Source of the DNA: Candidatus Zymogenaceae bacterium
GTDB taxonomy: Bacteria; Desulfobacterota; Zymogenia; Zymogenales; Zymogenaceae
Assembly (NCBI GenBank): GCA_016933535.1
Contig: JAFGAS010000086.1
Span: 304,043-368,042, forward strand
Reading direction: 5' to 3'
DNA length: 64,000 nucleotides
The notes below the pieces were generated by a model. That model saw only the letters and a list, made by a program, of their open reading frames with translations, was not told the origin of the DNA and ran no database searches. A program made the position numbers and the translations under genes. Of this stretch, positions 26,360 to 36,107 are shown in pieces (positions within the stretch are counted from its first letter, which is position 1; each line of letters begins with the position of its first letter).

Positions 26360-29300
26360 TACAGCCAACCTCCTTTCACCTTTTCAACATTTACCAGGAA
26401 GGCCTTGCTCTCCGGGATTGAGGTATTCGGATCGCCAATGGTTGGCGTAAGCAGATTCGCCGAATCGCCGAATGTATAGACTTCCGGTTTTGACACCACG
26501 GTATCGTCATTCTGCCACTCCTCGGTGGTTCTCCACCCAAAGTGCCACGGAAGCCCGACCTGATGAACATCGATGTCGTCACCGACCTTAAACGGCTTAA
26601 ATCGTTTGGTCACGATAGCCACGGCCATGATCTCGCCCCTGGCTGATGACACCTTTACCTGATCGCCGTTTTCGATCTTTTTCATGTCAGCCAGTTCCTC
26701 GCTCATCTCAACGAAGTTGGACGGCTGCATTTCGGCCAGCCACGGCTGCCAGCGGGTCATGAGCCCGGTCTGCCAGTGCTCGGTAACCCGATACGTTGTG
26801 GCCAGGATGGGATATTTCGGGTCGCAGGTCTCGGCTAAGTTGTCGATGTCGCTGCCGATCTCCGGCCTGTCGTAACGGCGTATGGCCGGATTGATAAGCT
26901 GTTTCGGGTTGAGGAGATTTGACGGTACGGGGCACTCGATCGGCTCATAGTGTACCGGTAAAGGCCCGTCGGCCAGCCCCGGCCCGAATACGGAGGCAAC
27001 GCCGTCCTTTTTCATGATGAAGGGAAGCTTCGCTCCCGGGTTTCGAGAACCGTCGGCATTCATCAGAGGCGGGTAGCCGCCGTCCGGAACGTCCCCAACC
27101 CATTTGCCCCCAACCCAGCGGATGACGGGTTTTGTCTTCGCCCAGGGTTTCCCCTTGGGATCGACCGATGCCCTGTTGTAGATGATCCGCCGGTTGACGG
27201 GCCACGACCAGGCCCATTTGGCGAAAAGACCAATGCCCGAGGCGTCATTATTGTCCCTTCGTGCCGAGTTGTTTCCGTCCCCGTTGTACGATTGCGTATA
27301 GATCCAGTTACCGCTCGAGGTGGAACCATCGTCCTGGAGCATTACAAATGAAGGTACGAGGTCGCCTTTTTTATACTGCTTATCATTAACGACTTTATCC
27401 TCGAGGAAGTAGCCGTTGATTTCTTTGGCTACGTAGTGGGCGTTAAATCCCTTCAACTTCCCGAGAAAATCCTTTGGCCCGTATTCCCACGTAAGCTTGG
27501 TGAAGGCTTCCTTGAAGACGGCGCCTTCATTCTCCATGAGATCCCTGACCCTCAGAAAGAGCTCGGTAATGATATCGCCGTCCGGCCTGGCCTCACCCGG
27601 AGGATTAACCGCCTTGTACCGCCATTGCATCCATCGACCCGAGTTGGTGATACTCCCTTCCTTTTCGATCGATGCGGCGCACGGGAGCATGAAGACCTCC
27701 GTTTTGATCTCGGACGGGTTCATGCCCGGACCCCGCCAGAAGGAACCGGTCTCGTTATCGAATAGATTGACGTTCACAAGCCAATCGAGCTTCGCCAGCC
27801 CCTTTCTGACCTTATTCGCGTGGGCCCCGGAACACGCCGGGTTCTGGCCCCAAGCAAAGGCTCCCTTAATGTCTCCCTTATAGGCGGCGTCCCATATCTG
27901 CAGCCAGGAATAGTTCACGCCGTCGTCAATTTTCGGGAAATACGCGTAGCCCTCCTCGGGGGTGGCGTTCAACCCGTAGAACGAACGGATGAGACTTACC
28001 ATATACTTTGGATAGTTGGTCCACCAGCTCGCGCTCAGCGGGTCGGAGCTCTTGACGGCCGCCACCCGCGCCGCGTTATACGCCGACAGGCTCGGTATAG
28101 ATGCGGTCGGCGCCGCAAGATATCCCGGGAAAATGTGGTACAGGAGTGCGTGGTCGGTGGATCCCTGGACGTTGGACTCGCCCCTCAGTGCGTTGACGCC
28201 GCCTCCGGCAACACCCATGTTGCCCAGCAGCATCTGGATGATGGACATTGCCCGGATATTCTGGACGCCCACTGTATGCTGGGTGAACCCCATGGCATAC
28301 ATGATAGTACCGGCCTTGTCTGAGGCTCCCGATTTCGCGTACGCCTCATAGACCGCCGTGAGTTTATCCTCGGGGGTCCCGGTAACTTTCGAGACGGTCT
28401 TTAGATCGTAGCGATCGTACTCTTTTTTGAGAAGCTGGAAGACGCACTGCTGATTTTTCAAGGAAGCGTCCTTCATCGCCAGCCCGTCTCCGCCCGTCAC
28501 GAAAGCCCAGGTAGACTTGTCGTACTTGCCTCCCGCCGGAGTCTGTGTTAGACCCGAAAACACACCGTCATTGTCTGCTGCCAGTTTAAAACTGGTATTA
28601 ACGATGTAGGAGGCATTGGTATATTCCCGGACGTATTCAGAGAAGTAGAGCTCGTTGTCGATGATGTATTTAATCATACCGCCCAGAAAGGCGATATCCG
28701 TGCCCGATCGCAGGGGGGCGTAGATGTGGGCTTTGGATGACGTCTGGGTAAACCTCGGATCAACACTGATAAGGACAGCACCGTTGTCTATAGCCCGCTG
28801 CACCCATTTGAAGGAAATCGGGTGATTCGAAGCGGCGTTACTGCCCATAACAAGGACGACATCACTGTTCTTCAAATCGATCCAGTGATTGGTCATCGCG
28901 CCTCTACCGAACGACTCTGCCAGAGCCGCTACTGTTGCGCTGTGTCAGATACGGGCCTGGTGTTCGACATATACCAGGCCTAACCCCCTTAGGAATTTTT
29001 GATAGATATAGCACTCTTCGTTGTCCATTGCGGCGCTGCCGACGGAGGCAATGGCGGTGGTGCGATTGACCGCCTGACCCTTCGCGTTTTTGAGAGTAAA
29101 GGTCTCGTTGCGGGTCTTGACGATCTTCTCCGCAATCTTATCGATCGCCCATTCCCACGTTACCTCCTCCCACCTTTCCGACCCCGATGCACGATAGAGA
29201 GGTTTCGTCAGCCGGGCATCGTTGACCGCCACCTGGTAGAGAGACCCGCCTTTCGGACAGAGGGAACCTTCGTTGATGGGATGTTCCGGATCGCCCTCGG

Positions 29301-29502
29301 TGCCGATTACCCTACCGTCTCTGCTGTGGACGATTATTCCGCAGCCCACCGCACAGTAGGGACAAATTGTGGTCGTCTCGGTGGCGTACAAGATCTTCAG
29401 GGGGAGCGCTTCGGCCCGAACCGAAGCGATATCAAAGCCAAGACCTCCCACGAAGACCGTTGCGCCGGTTAACTTAAGAAAAGCTCGTCTCGTAACTTCC
29501 AT
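26359..29502 (-). CDS. fdnG: Periplasmic formate dehydrogenase catalytic subunit, selenocysteine-containing, Tat-exported
   Basis: A 1047-aa molybdo/tungsto-bis-PGD enzyme (formate to CO2). The N-terminus carries a twin-arginine signal TRRAFLK (residues 4-10), then a hydrophobic core and ASVRAEA cleavage region. The [4Fe-4S] ligands are Cys47, 50, 54 and 82 (CPYCAVGC ... GSLCPKG). The frame has one UGA at 28947-28945 in EHQARI-U-HSATVAAL, the catalytic Sec186. Without it the gene would look split into 185- and 845-residue pieces. GAGGAG precedes ATG 29502. It heads fdnGHI-fdhE. Usual family length is about 1010-1020 aa, so it is slightly longer. Confidence 0.94.
28911..28947 (-). promoter_or_regulatory. 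Sec UGA codon of fdnG with possible divergent SECIS
   Basis: UGA is at 28947-28945. Downstream, the GGUCU-type loop seen in fdhA is absent. The best local structure is GCUCU-GGC-AGAGU starting 18 nt after UGA, a short stem with a 3-nt loop. Bacterial SECIS elements vary, so Sec insertion is supported mainly by the protein alignment around the catalytic site. Confidence 0.6.
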
Positions 29503-29576
29503 TGTTCTCCTCTTTCCCTAAGTGATAAGTATATATATTATTTACGGCTGAAACGTTCTTATCCGACAGGCCTGAA

Positions 29577-29634
29577 ACAAAAAAAGGAAGAGACACGAGC
29601 CCATTTCCTTTATGGGCACGGTATCTCTTCCTTT
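29577..29634 (-). terminator. Intrinsic terminator inside the fdnG leader (attenuator candidate)
   Basis: Minus strand: AAAGGAAGAGA (29634-29624) pairs with TCTCTTCCTTT (29593-29583). An inner stem GCCCAT/ATGGGC sits within, and the hairpin is followed by TTTTTTTGTTT when the stem's last bases are counted. It lies between the predicted promoter and the fdnG start codon, so it would stop transcription unless relieved. Confidence 0.8.
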
Positions 29635-29722
29635 GCAAAAACGGCGGGGTAAGTGATTTCTCTCCTACCCGTATCGGCCCAAACATCCCCTGAGGATGTA
29701 AGGGCTCGGAAGATAATATTTT
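29635..29722 (-). promoter_or_regulatory. Structured 5' leader of fdnG (possible riboswitch or attenuator aptamer)
   Basis: The RNA upstream of the terminator can fold a hairpin CATCC-TCAG-GGATG, a closing GAGCCC/GGGC helix around it, and a second GGGTA/TACCC hairpin. CGAGCCC near its 5' end is also a perfect complement of GGGCTCG in the terminator's 3' arm, giving an alternative fold. I could not match it to a riboswitch class by eye; a Mo/W-cofactor sensor is one guess from context. Confidence 0.45.
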
Positions 29723-29728
29723 TAAAAA

Positions 29729-29757
29729 ATACTATACGGTTGACATAAAAATGTCAA
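29729..29757 (-). promoter_or_regulatory. Sigma-70-type promoter of fdnGHI-fdhE
   Basis: Minus strand: perfect -35 TTGACA (29757-29752), 17-nt spacer, -10 TAGTAT (29734-29729), predicted start near 29722. The leader is about 220 nt. Confidence 0.65.
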
Positions 29758-29871
29758 GCACTTAAACGCCAAAGCACGAAAATAAAGCAAATCATGGATA
29801 AACACATCCCGTTGACCCGGGTAACGTTTTTGGACGGATACGGAGAAACGGGGCCGCCGTTTCATCGAGAG

Positions 29872-30789
29872 TCACGGGATAAAATGTTGAATTTCACGAA
29901 TCATCCTCACGATATCATACGGATACTCGATCCACCGGATACCTTCCATTTTACGAAACCAGGTCATCTGCCGCTTGGCATACCTCCGGGTGTTTCGTTT
30001 GATAAGGAAGATCGCCTTCTCAAGGTCCGTCTTTCCCGCGAGATAATCGACGATCTCTTTGTACCCGATGGTCGAAAGCCCCGGCGATTGGGGTCCGTAG
30101 CCCCTCTCGAGGATCTCTCTTGTCTCCCGGACGATCCCACGTGCGATCATCTCTTCCACCCGACGGTCTATCCGCTCGTAGAGAAGGCCTCTTTCCATCG
30201 ATAGCCCGAACGCGAGCGCGTCGTATCGTCTCTCGGCAAATCCGTGGCGTGCCGCCATCTCGCTCTTCGTCACTCCCGTCATCCGGTAGATCTCCAACGC
30301 CCGGATGAGCCTGACCCTGTCGCCTCGACCGATACGTCGCGACGACTCCGCATCCGCCCGCTCCAGCTCCCCGCGGAGAAGCTCGGTAGACATAACTTCG
30401 AGCTCCCGCCGTATCGCGCGCCGTTGGTCCGACTCCCCCGCCTGATCAAAGATACCGTAGACGAGGGCCTTGATATAGAGCCCCGCCCCCCCCGCGACGA
30501 CCGGCACGAAGCCGTCGGCGACTATCTCACCGACGGCGCTGTCTGCCGCCTGGACATAGGCCATCGCGTTACACTGGCGATCGGGATCGATGATATCGAC
30601 CAGGTGGTGGCCGACCCGCGCGCGCTCGTCTGGCGTCGGCTTGGCCGTCCCGATATCGAGATACCGGTAGACCGCCGCCGAGTCGGCGGAGACGATCCGA
30701 CCGCCTATTTGCTCGGCGATGTGCGCCGCAACGGCGGATTTCCCCGAGGCGGTGGGGCCGGTGATGATGACGATCTTTTGAAGGGTCAT
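29872..30789 (-). CDS. miaA: tRNA dimethylallyltransferase MiaA
   Basis: A 305-aa enzyme that adds the dimethylallyl group to A37 of tRNAs reading codons with first base U. The P-loop GPTASGKSAVA is at residues 9-19, followed by the DSAAVYRYLDIGTAKPT substrate loop and the later GGAGLYIKALVYG and RNTRRYAKRQMTWFRK signatures. ATG 30789 is the standard N-terminus; the frame runs 18 codons further without a family match. It lies downstream of mutL, a common pairing. A weak hairpin (GAAACGG/CCGTTTC, 29845-29863) follows the stop codon. Confidence 0.95.
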   Translation of the reverse strand: MTLQKIVIITGPTASGKSAVAAHIAEQIGGRIVSADSAAVYRYLDIGTAKPTPDERARVGHHLVDIIDPDRQCNAMAYVQAADSAVGEIVADGFVPVVAGGAGLYIKALVYGIFDQAGESDQRRAIRRELEVMSTELLRGELERADAESSRRIGRGDRVRLIRALEIYRMTGVTKSEMAARHGFAERRYDALAFGLSMERGLLYERIDRRVEEMIARGIVRETREILERGYGPQSPGLSTIGYKEIVDYLAGKTDLEKAIFLIKRNTRRYAKRQMTWFRKMEGIRWIEYPYDIVRMIREIQHFIP

Positions 30790-30862
30790 GTTCGGATCTC
30801 GTCGGGCCGGCCGGCTCGATGACGCCCCCGCGGCCGGGCGCATTGCCGTCCCGGGGGGGCTA

Positions 30863-32674
30863 TTACGTCCTCTTAAAGCGCCGCTCTATCTCCTGCCTGG
30901 TGATCCTGATCATGGTGGGCCTCCCGTGAGGGCAGTGCGCGGCAAACGGCGTTCTTTCTATCTCGTCGATAAGACCTTCGATCTCCCGCTCCGAGAGCTC
31001 TGTTGCCGCCCGAACCGATCCGTGGCAGGCAACGGCCTTGATCATCCGATCGATCGGCTCCTCGATGCCCGGCTCGCCCGTCCCCTCCCGAAGCTCCTCG
31101 GCGATCCCTATTATGAGGTCCCTCACATCGCCATCCGAAACAATCGACGGGACCGCGGAAACCAGCAGCGTAGTCCCTCCGAATTCCTCCACCTCAAATC
31201 CGATTGAGTTGATTTCGTCCAGATGCCTGACGAGGGCCGCTCGATCGGGTCCATCCAGATCCAGTGTCATCGGGAAGAGGAGCCGCTGCCGAACAACGGC
31301 ATTTCGGGAACGTCCCGCCTTTATTCGCTCATAGACCACCCGCTCGTGCGCGGCGTGCTGGTCGATGACGACCAGCCCGTCTCCATCCGAAAGAACGATG
31401 TAGGTGCCCAGGACCTGGCCCAGGAGCTTCATGCCCGGCACGGCGGGCTTCATAACCGTGTCCGGGATTTCGGAAGACGGTGCCGTTTTGTCAGGCTCCC
31501 GGTACGAATCGTCCGTCGCCGCACCGCCTTCTCTTTCGGGCTCGAGTCGATGCCTGCCGTCCGAAAGCGAGGCCCAGAGCCCCATCGCCTCCCGTATTGA
31601 CCCCTCAGTCGGCCTGACGAGGTCACCGGCGGGCCCGTATGGGGTCTTTCGCGGCAGTGGGATTGATACCGCCGTGAGTTGCCGCACCGCCGCTTCAACC
31701 GTCCGATAGACTACCCCGCCCACGATCCTCGGATCGACAAACTTCACCTCCCGCTTCGTCGGGTGGATATTTACGTCCACCTCGCTAAAGGGGAGTTGGA
31801 CGAAGACCACGGCGATCGGGTACCGCCCACCGAGGATGAGGCCGGAAAAGGCGCGCACGATGGCCGCGGTAAGAGAATAGTCACGAACCGGGCGGTCATT
31901 GACGAACAGGTGAATGCCCGATTGGGTCGAGCGCGTTTCCTCCGGCCTGCCCACGAGGCCGATCACCCGGATATTTTCCTGTTCACCCCGGACCTCTCCC
32001 ATCTCCTGGGCGATGCGCCTGCCCAGGACATCACCGACCCGGGTTCTCAGGGTTGATGGCTGCGCGTTGATCACCTCTTTGCCGTCGGCGACGAATCGAA
32101 AACGGACGTCCGGTCGCGACAGGGCATGTTTAACGATCACGTCGTACCCGTTGAGGTATTCGGTACGGTCGCTCTTGAGAAATTTTCGGCGCGCGGGCAC
32201 CGAATAGAAAAGGTCCTCCACAACAACCCGGGTCCCGGCGGCGATCCCCGCATCCCGCACGTAGGCGACGACACCCCCATCGACCCTGATTTCGGTCCCG
32301 ACGTCGGTGTCGTGTTCCCGCGAGAAAAGGGAAAACCTCGATACCGACGCCATGGAGGGGAGCGCTTCTCCCCGAAAACCGAGGGTGTGGATAGCCCCCA
32401 GGTCGGACTTGTCGGCGATCTTGCTGGTCGCATGGCGCGCCATCGCCAGCCGGACGCCTTCGGCATTCATCCCGATCCCGTCATCGACCACAACGATACG
32501 CTGTTTTCCCCCGACGAGGACCTCCACGTCAATGCTGCACGCCCCGGCGTCAAGGGAATTCTCCACGAGCTCCCTGATCACCGCGGACGGACGCTCGATG
32601 ATTTCGCCCGCCGCGATAAGGTTGATCAGCGCGTCGGGAAGGATCCTGATTTCGGGTTTTTTTATATCACTCAC
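30863..32674 (-). CDS. mutL: DNA mismatch repair protein MutL
   Basis: A 603-aa MutL. The N-terminal GHKL ATPase shows ELVENSLDAG, DDGIGM and FRGEALPSM within the first 110 residues. After a variable linker, the C-terminal dimerisation domain contains DQHAAHERVVYE, which matches the DQHA(X)2E(X)4E metal-binding motif of endonuclease-proficient MutL, and CPHGRP near the end. So it probably nicks DNA itself, as in bacteria without MutH. It starts with GTG and lies 73 bases upstream of miaA. Confidence 0.96.
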   Translation of the reverse strand: MSDIKKPEIRILPDALINLIAAGEIIERPSAVIRELVENSLDAGACSIDVEVLVGGKQRIVVVDDGIGMNAEGVRLAMARHATSKIADKSDLGAIHTLGFRGEALPSMASVSRFSLFSREHDTDVGTEIRVDGGVVAYVRDAGIAAGTRVVVEDLFYSVPARRKFLKSDRTEYLNGYDVIVKHALSRPDVRFRFVADGKEVINAQPSTLRTRVGDVLGRRIAQEMGEVRGEQENIRVIGLVGRPEETRSTQSGIHLFVNDRPVRDYSLTAAIVRAFSGLILGGRYPIAVVFVQLPFSEVDVNIHPTKREVKFVDPRIVGGVVYRTVEAAVRQLTAVSIPLPRKTPYGPAGDLVRPTEGSIREAMGLWASLSDGRHRLEPEREGGAATDDSYREPDKTAPSSEIPDTVMKPAVPGMKLLGQVLGTYIVLSDGDGLVVIDQHAAHERVVYERIKAGRSRNAVVRQRLLFPMTLDLDGPDRAALVRHLDEINSIGFEVEEFGGTTLLVSAVPSIVSDGDVRDLIIGIAEELREGTGEPGIEEPIDRMIKAVACHGSVRAATELSEREIEGLIDEIERTPFAAHCPHGRPTMIRITRQEIERRFKRT

Positions 32675-32805
32675 GTGTGTTCCTCGTCACGCCGGCGTAC
32701 CCGGAAACATCGTAAGAAAAGCCCCCGGCCCTGCGGCCCCTCGGGTGCCTGCCGGCCATTGGGCGGGACCGACACGCCGATCGCGGTCCCTATCCCGCCG
32801 GCAAA

Positions 32806-34512
32806 TCAGAACTCCATACGCGAGAGCCGCCGCACGCCGAGTCTCATGGGGATGAAGAAGACCGCACAATTCAGGGCAATAAGCAGGAGCGTCGAGACGA
32901 TGAAGCTCGTATATTCGTACGTACCCGGCACCATCTGTTCCCTGAAATAGACGTAGACCGGCCGCGCCTCGATGACGATCGACAGGCCGATATAGATGAG
33001 TCCGATTATCATGTATATAATGCCCCCGAAACCCGCGGCAATCTGGGCAACGTTCTCGTAGAAAAACCGCGGATAGACCGCCCCGAGCCCCACCCCCAGC
33101 GCCGTGAGCGAAAGGGCAAACAGAAATACCGTCACGGTAGACAGCACCATCATGAATGGCTCCACCCCCAGCAGGATATTGGAAGCAACGATGAGAAATT
33201 CCCCCAGCAGGATGACCGGAACGAGATAGATAAAGAACTTCCCCCAGAGAAATTCCCTGATCGACAGAGGAGAGGTAAAGACGATCCAGTATGCCTGTCC
33301 CTCGATGCTCGTGGTGGGAAAGATAAACCTGACGGCCAGGGCGGCGACCACGAACCCGGTGAGTCCGAGGTTGAGAAATGCCGTGATGTCTTTTAGAAAA
33401 TCGGTCGTGGCCGGGATACTCTTTATCGAAAAGAGGTACATGACGATGAGGGCCGCCAACAGAAAGAGCTGAGACCATTGGGTTGGGTCACGAAACAGCG
33501 TCTTGATATCCTTGACCAGAACGGCCCGCCGCCTCGGGTCGACAAAGGAAAAAATACGGTCGACGAGCGTAAATCCGCCGACCCGGTGTGTTCGCGCCCG
33601 ATCCCGGCTCTCCGAGCTTTTCGAGAAACCGGGAAAATAGACGAACCGGGAAACCGCAATGGCCGCGCCGACGCTCAGGACGGCACCGGCGATCAATAGC
33701 AGGAGATTTTGGACGAAGACGCCCGATTCCTGCCCGACCATCGAATTGATCAGGTGAGAGAACCACGTCGATGGCAGAAAAGGATACTTGGGCACCCTTA
33801 GTTCTTCCAGCGCCATCAGGAAGACCGGCTGGGAGAGCGTGGTAATGTCCTCATAAAGGGATTCCGGCCTGAGGTACCGGAAGAAGAAGATAATGCCCCC
33901 CGCGAAGACCATGCTGAGAACGGTTAAAACCTGGTGGGTTCGTTTGGCCGGGAAGAAACGCAAGAGCAGCATCGTCAGGAGCGTTCCGGTTGCGGCGGGA
34001 ATAAGAATGAACGGAATCAGAAGAAATACGGTTCCCGCGTAAAAGCCGGCTCCGGCCCCGAAGGCCCGGCCCAGGGCAAAATAGATTGGAAGCCCGAAGA
34101 TGACGACCATATAGGAGCTGTTGACGGTGCTCTGGGCGAATTTTGCCGCAAACAGCCGGGTGCGCGGTATCGGTGATGAGATCAACAAATCGAGATCCCG
34201 CGAGAGGTAGAGGGCCGACAGCGATGCAATGATGTTACTGAATACGAGGACGGAAAAGAGCGTGAGGTTTATCATTGTCATGAGCTGATCGACAAGGATG
34301 GACCCCACCAGCGCGATATCCAGTCCCACGACCGGCTGAGGATTCAACAGGAGATTGAGGATTCGATAGAAAAAGATGTAATCAAAGACGATAAAGGTGA
34401 TTCCGCCGATACCGAAAAAGATGACCCTGAGGACCTTCTCGCGGGTCGGGTTCCTGAAGTCGTTGAGGGTCGATCTTATTTTTTCGCCCCACAGGGCCAC
34501 CAGCTGGTTCAT
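32806..34512 (-). CDS. ABC transporter permease (ABC-2-like), two-domain membrane subunit
   Basis: A 568-aa protein with about a dozen hydrophobic helices, grouped in two halves separated by a basic segment near residues 295-350 (SSESRDRARTHRVGG). It resembles large ABC-2 permeases of unknown substrate. The first four bases overlap the ATPase gene upstream, making an HD-ATPase-permease operon. Neither substrate nor export direction can be read, though ABC-2 systems usually export. Confidence 0.75.
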   Translation of the reverse strand: MNQLVALWGEKIRSTLNDFRNPTREKVLRVIFFGIGGITFIVFDYIFFYRILNLLLNPQPVVGLDIALVGSILVDQLMTMINLTLFSVLVFSNIIASLSALYLSRDLDLLISSPIPRTRLFAAKFAQSTVNSSYMVVIFGLPIYFALGRAFGAGAGFYAGTVFLLIPFILIPAATGTLLTMLLLRFFPAKRTHQVLTVLSMVFAGGIIFFFRYLRPESLYEDITTLSQPVFLMALEELRVPKYPFLPSTWFSHLINSMVGQESGVFVQNLLLLIAGAVLSVGAAIAVSRFVYFPGFSKSSESRDRARTHRVGGFTLVDRIFSFVDPRRRAVLVKDIKTLFRDPTQWSQLFLLAALIVMYLFSIKSIPATTDFLKDITAFLNLGLTGFVVAALAVRFIFPTTSIEGQAYWIVFTSPLSIREFLWGKFFIYLVPVILLGEFLIVASNILLGVEPFMMVLSTVTVFLFALSLTALGVGLGAVYPRFFYENVAQIAAGFGGIIYMIIGLIYIGLSIVIEARPVYVYFREQMVPGTYEYTSFIVSTLLLIALNCAVFFIPMRLGVRRLSRMEF

Positions 34513-35246
34513 CGGACGGCACCGTCCTCCTCGGTGAGGGTAAAGAATATCTCCTCTAATTCGCGGTTGGCAGTGTGAGCCACCGTCATAAGCTCATCGA
34601 TGGATCCGGCAGCCACCAGCACCCCCCGGTTAATGATTCCGATGCGGTGGCACATTTCCTCGGCATGGGTCAATGTGTGGGTGGACATGAAAATTGTCGT
34701 GCCCTTTCTTGAGAGATCGGTAAATATCTCGCCGACGAGCCTTATGCTGCGCGGATCGAGCCCCACCATCGGCTCATCTACGATGATAATTTGGGGATCG
34801 TGCAGGAGGGCTTGCGCCATGACGGTCTTTTGCTTCATCCCGTGGGAATATCCCTCGATGAGGTCATCAATCCATCCGCCTATTGAAAACAGATCCTTGA
34901 CCATTTCGATCTTCTTTTCGATTTCCTTTCGATCCATGTCCCACAGGTGGCCGATGAACCTGAGGAACTCCCTGCCGGTCAGCTTTTCGTAGATGAACGG
35001 TTTGTCCGGGATATAGGCGCAAATCCGCCGGGCCGCCGTCGCGTCGCCGTCAAGGGAAAGACCGGATAGACGAATCGAACCCGCATTCGGCCTGAGGAGA
35101 CCGGCCATCATCTTAATGGTAGTGGTCTTCCCGGCCCCGTTGGGGCCGAGGAACCCGAAGAACTCCCCGCGGCCGACGGTCAGTGTCAGGTCATTGACGG
35201 CCCTGACCCTTCCAAAATCCTTGACGAGGTGCGAAATTTCGATCAC
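34509..35246 (-). CDS. ABC transporter ATP-binding protein
   Basis: A 245-aa ABC ATPase. Walker A is GPNGAGKTTTIK (about residues 34-45), the signature is YSHGMKQK, and Walker B is IIIVDEPMVGLD followed by the D-loop and switch His in STHTLTHAEE. It is of the drug/antibiotic-export (CcmA-like) class and should pair with the permease encoded just downstream (ATGA overlap). Upstream it overlaps the HD-domain gene. Confidence 0.9.
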   Translation of the reverse strand: MIEISHLVKDFGRVRAVNDLTLTVGRGEFFGFLGPNGAGKTTTIKMMAGLLRPNAGSIRLSGLSLDGDATAARRICAYIPDKPFIYEKLTGREFLRFIGHLWDMDRKEIEKKIEMVKDLFSIGGWIDDLIEGYSHGMKQKTVMAQALLHDPQIIIVDEPMVGLDPRSIRLVGEIFTDLSRKGTTIFMSTHTLTHAEEMCHRIGIINRGVLVAAGSIDELMTVAHTANRELEEIFFTLTEEDGAVR

Positions 35247-35992
35247 GAACTGCTCTCCTGTTGTTCCATAAGCCTGCGATAGATTACGTCACCAACCGCA
35301 AGGCCGATATCGATGAATTCCGGTCCGTACCGGCGCCCGGTTTGAGTACGAAATGTCTCCCTGATCCGCTTTATCCCTTCGAGGCTCTTATGGTATCCGG
35401 CCAACATCCGTCTCACGTCGATTTGCGCAAACTCGAGCATATCCCAGAGAGTGACAACGAAATTATCCGGACCCCATCGAAACTTATCGGCGTCATACAG
35501 GGCGTTGGAGACCAACCCCCCCATACGGTCCGTTATGGGGATTTCTTCCTTGAAGGCCTCATGATTCCTGATGGCGGCAACGATCGCCGCTCGGTGGTCG
35601 GCCTTTATGCCATATCGTTCAAGGATCCTGTCTGCCTCCTCGGCGCTTTTTTCGGCGTGATTGGGCTCCTTCCTTCGTATATCGTGCAGCAGCCCCGCCG
35701 TCTGTGCAACGACGATCGTATTAGCCGTCCCGGCGGCGGTATCGCCCATCTCTGCGGCTATAATCGCACCGGCGTCCAGTGCCACCAGTTCCGAATGCGA
35801 AAGTCCGTGCCCAAAGTCGTCGGCCTGCCGGGCCAGGTAGTCCCGGTAGCACCTGACTGTCTCATCCGTATTATAGATAGTCTCCGATAGCAAGACGGAC
35901 GACTCGTTTTCTCGATAGAAACGCGGCGTATCGGCCTGTAGCCCGGCCTCACGCGCGATGAGTCGGGCCTCTTGGATCGTGATATTCCTCAT
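35243..35992 (-). CDS. HD-domain phosphohydrolase
   Basis: A 249-aa HD-superfamily protein. The metal-binding HD pair is in AGLLHDIRRKEPNHAEKSAEEADRI (about residues 110-134); further His and Asp residues follow in RNHEAFKEE and YDADKFRWG. HD proteins hydrolyse nucleotides or phosphoesters, but the substrate is unknown. ATG 35992 is chosen because the 12 upstream in-frame codons resemble non-coding sequence. It overlaps the ABC ATPase gene by 4 bases. Confidence 0.8.
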   Translation of the reverse strand: MRNITIQEARLIAREAGLQADTPRFYRENESSVLLSETIYNTDETVRCYRDYLARQADDFGHGLSHSELVALDAGAIIAAEMGDTAAGTANTIVVAQTAGLLHDIRRKEPNHAEKSAEEADRILERYGIKADHRAAIVAAIRNHEAFKEEIPITDRMGGLVSNALYDADKFRWGPDNFVVTLWDMLEFAQIDVRRMLAGYHKSLEGIKRIRETFRTQTGRRYGPEFIDIGLAVGDVIYRRLMEQQESSS

Positions 35993-36047
35993 CGGCCTAT
36001 AATACAAGAACAACAGCTCCGGTGTCAATGGTTGGGCGTCGTTTCGG

Positions 36048-36076
36048 TTGCGGATTATTGTTGATTATGGTACGAT
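36048..36076 (+). promoter_or_regulatory. Possible promoter of the small exported protein gene
   Basis: TTGCGG (36048-36053), a 17-nt spacer, then TACGAT (36071-36076), about 30 bases before the ATG of the plus-strand small gene. Match to consensus is moderate. Confidence 0.35.
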
Positions 36077-36107
36077 GCGTTTGTATTCAATTGCCGGAGG
36101 CGATATC

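Noticed and set aside
26359..29502. fdnG pseudogene or frameshift
   Set aside because: The in-frame UGA is again at the catalytic site (QARI-U-HSATV) and the rest of the protein is full length with all motifs.
29635..29722. Moco riboswitch named as such
   Set aside because: The leader and terminator look like a regulated RNA, but I could not match the Moco consensus by eye, so only an unassigned structured leader is reported.
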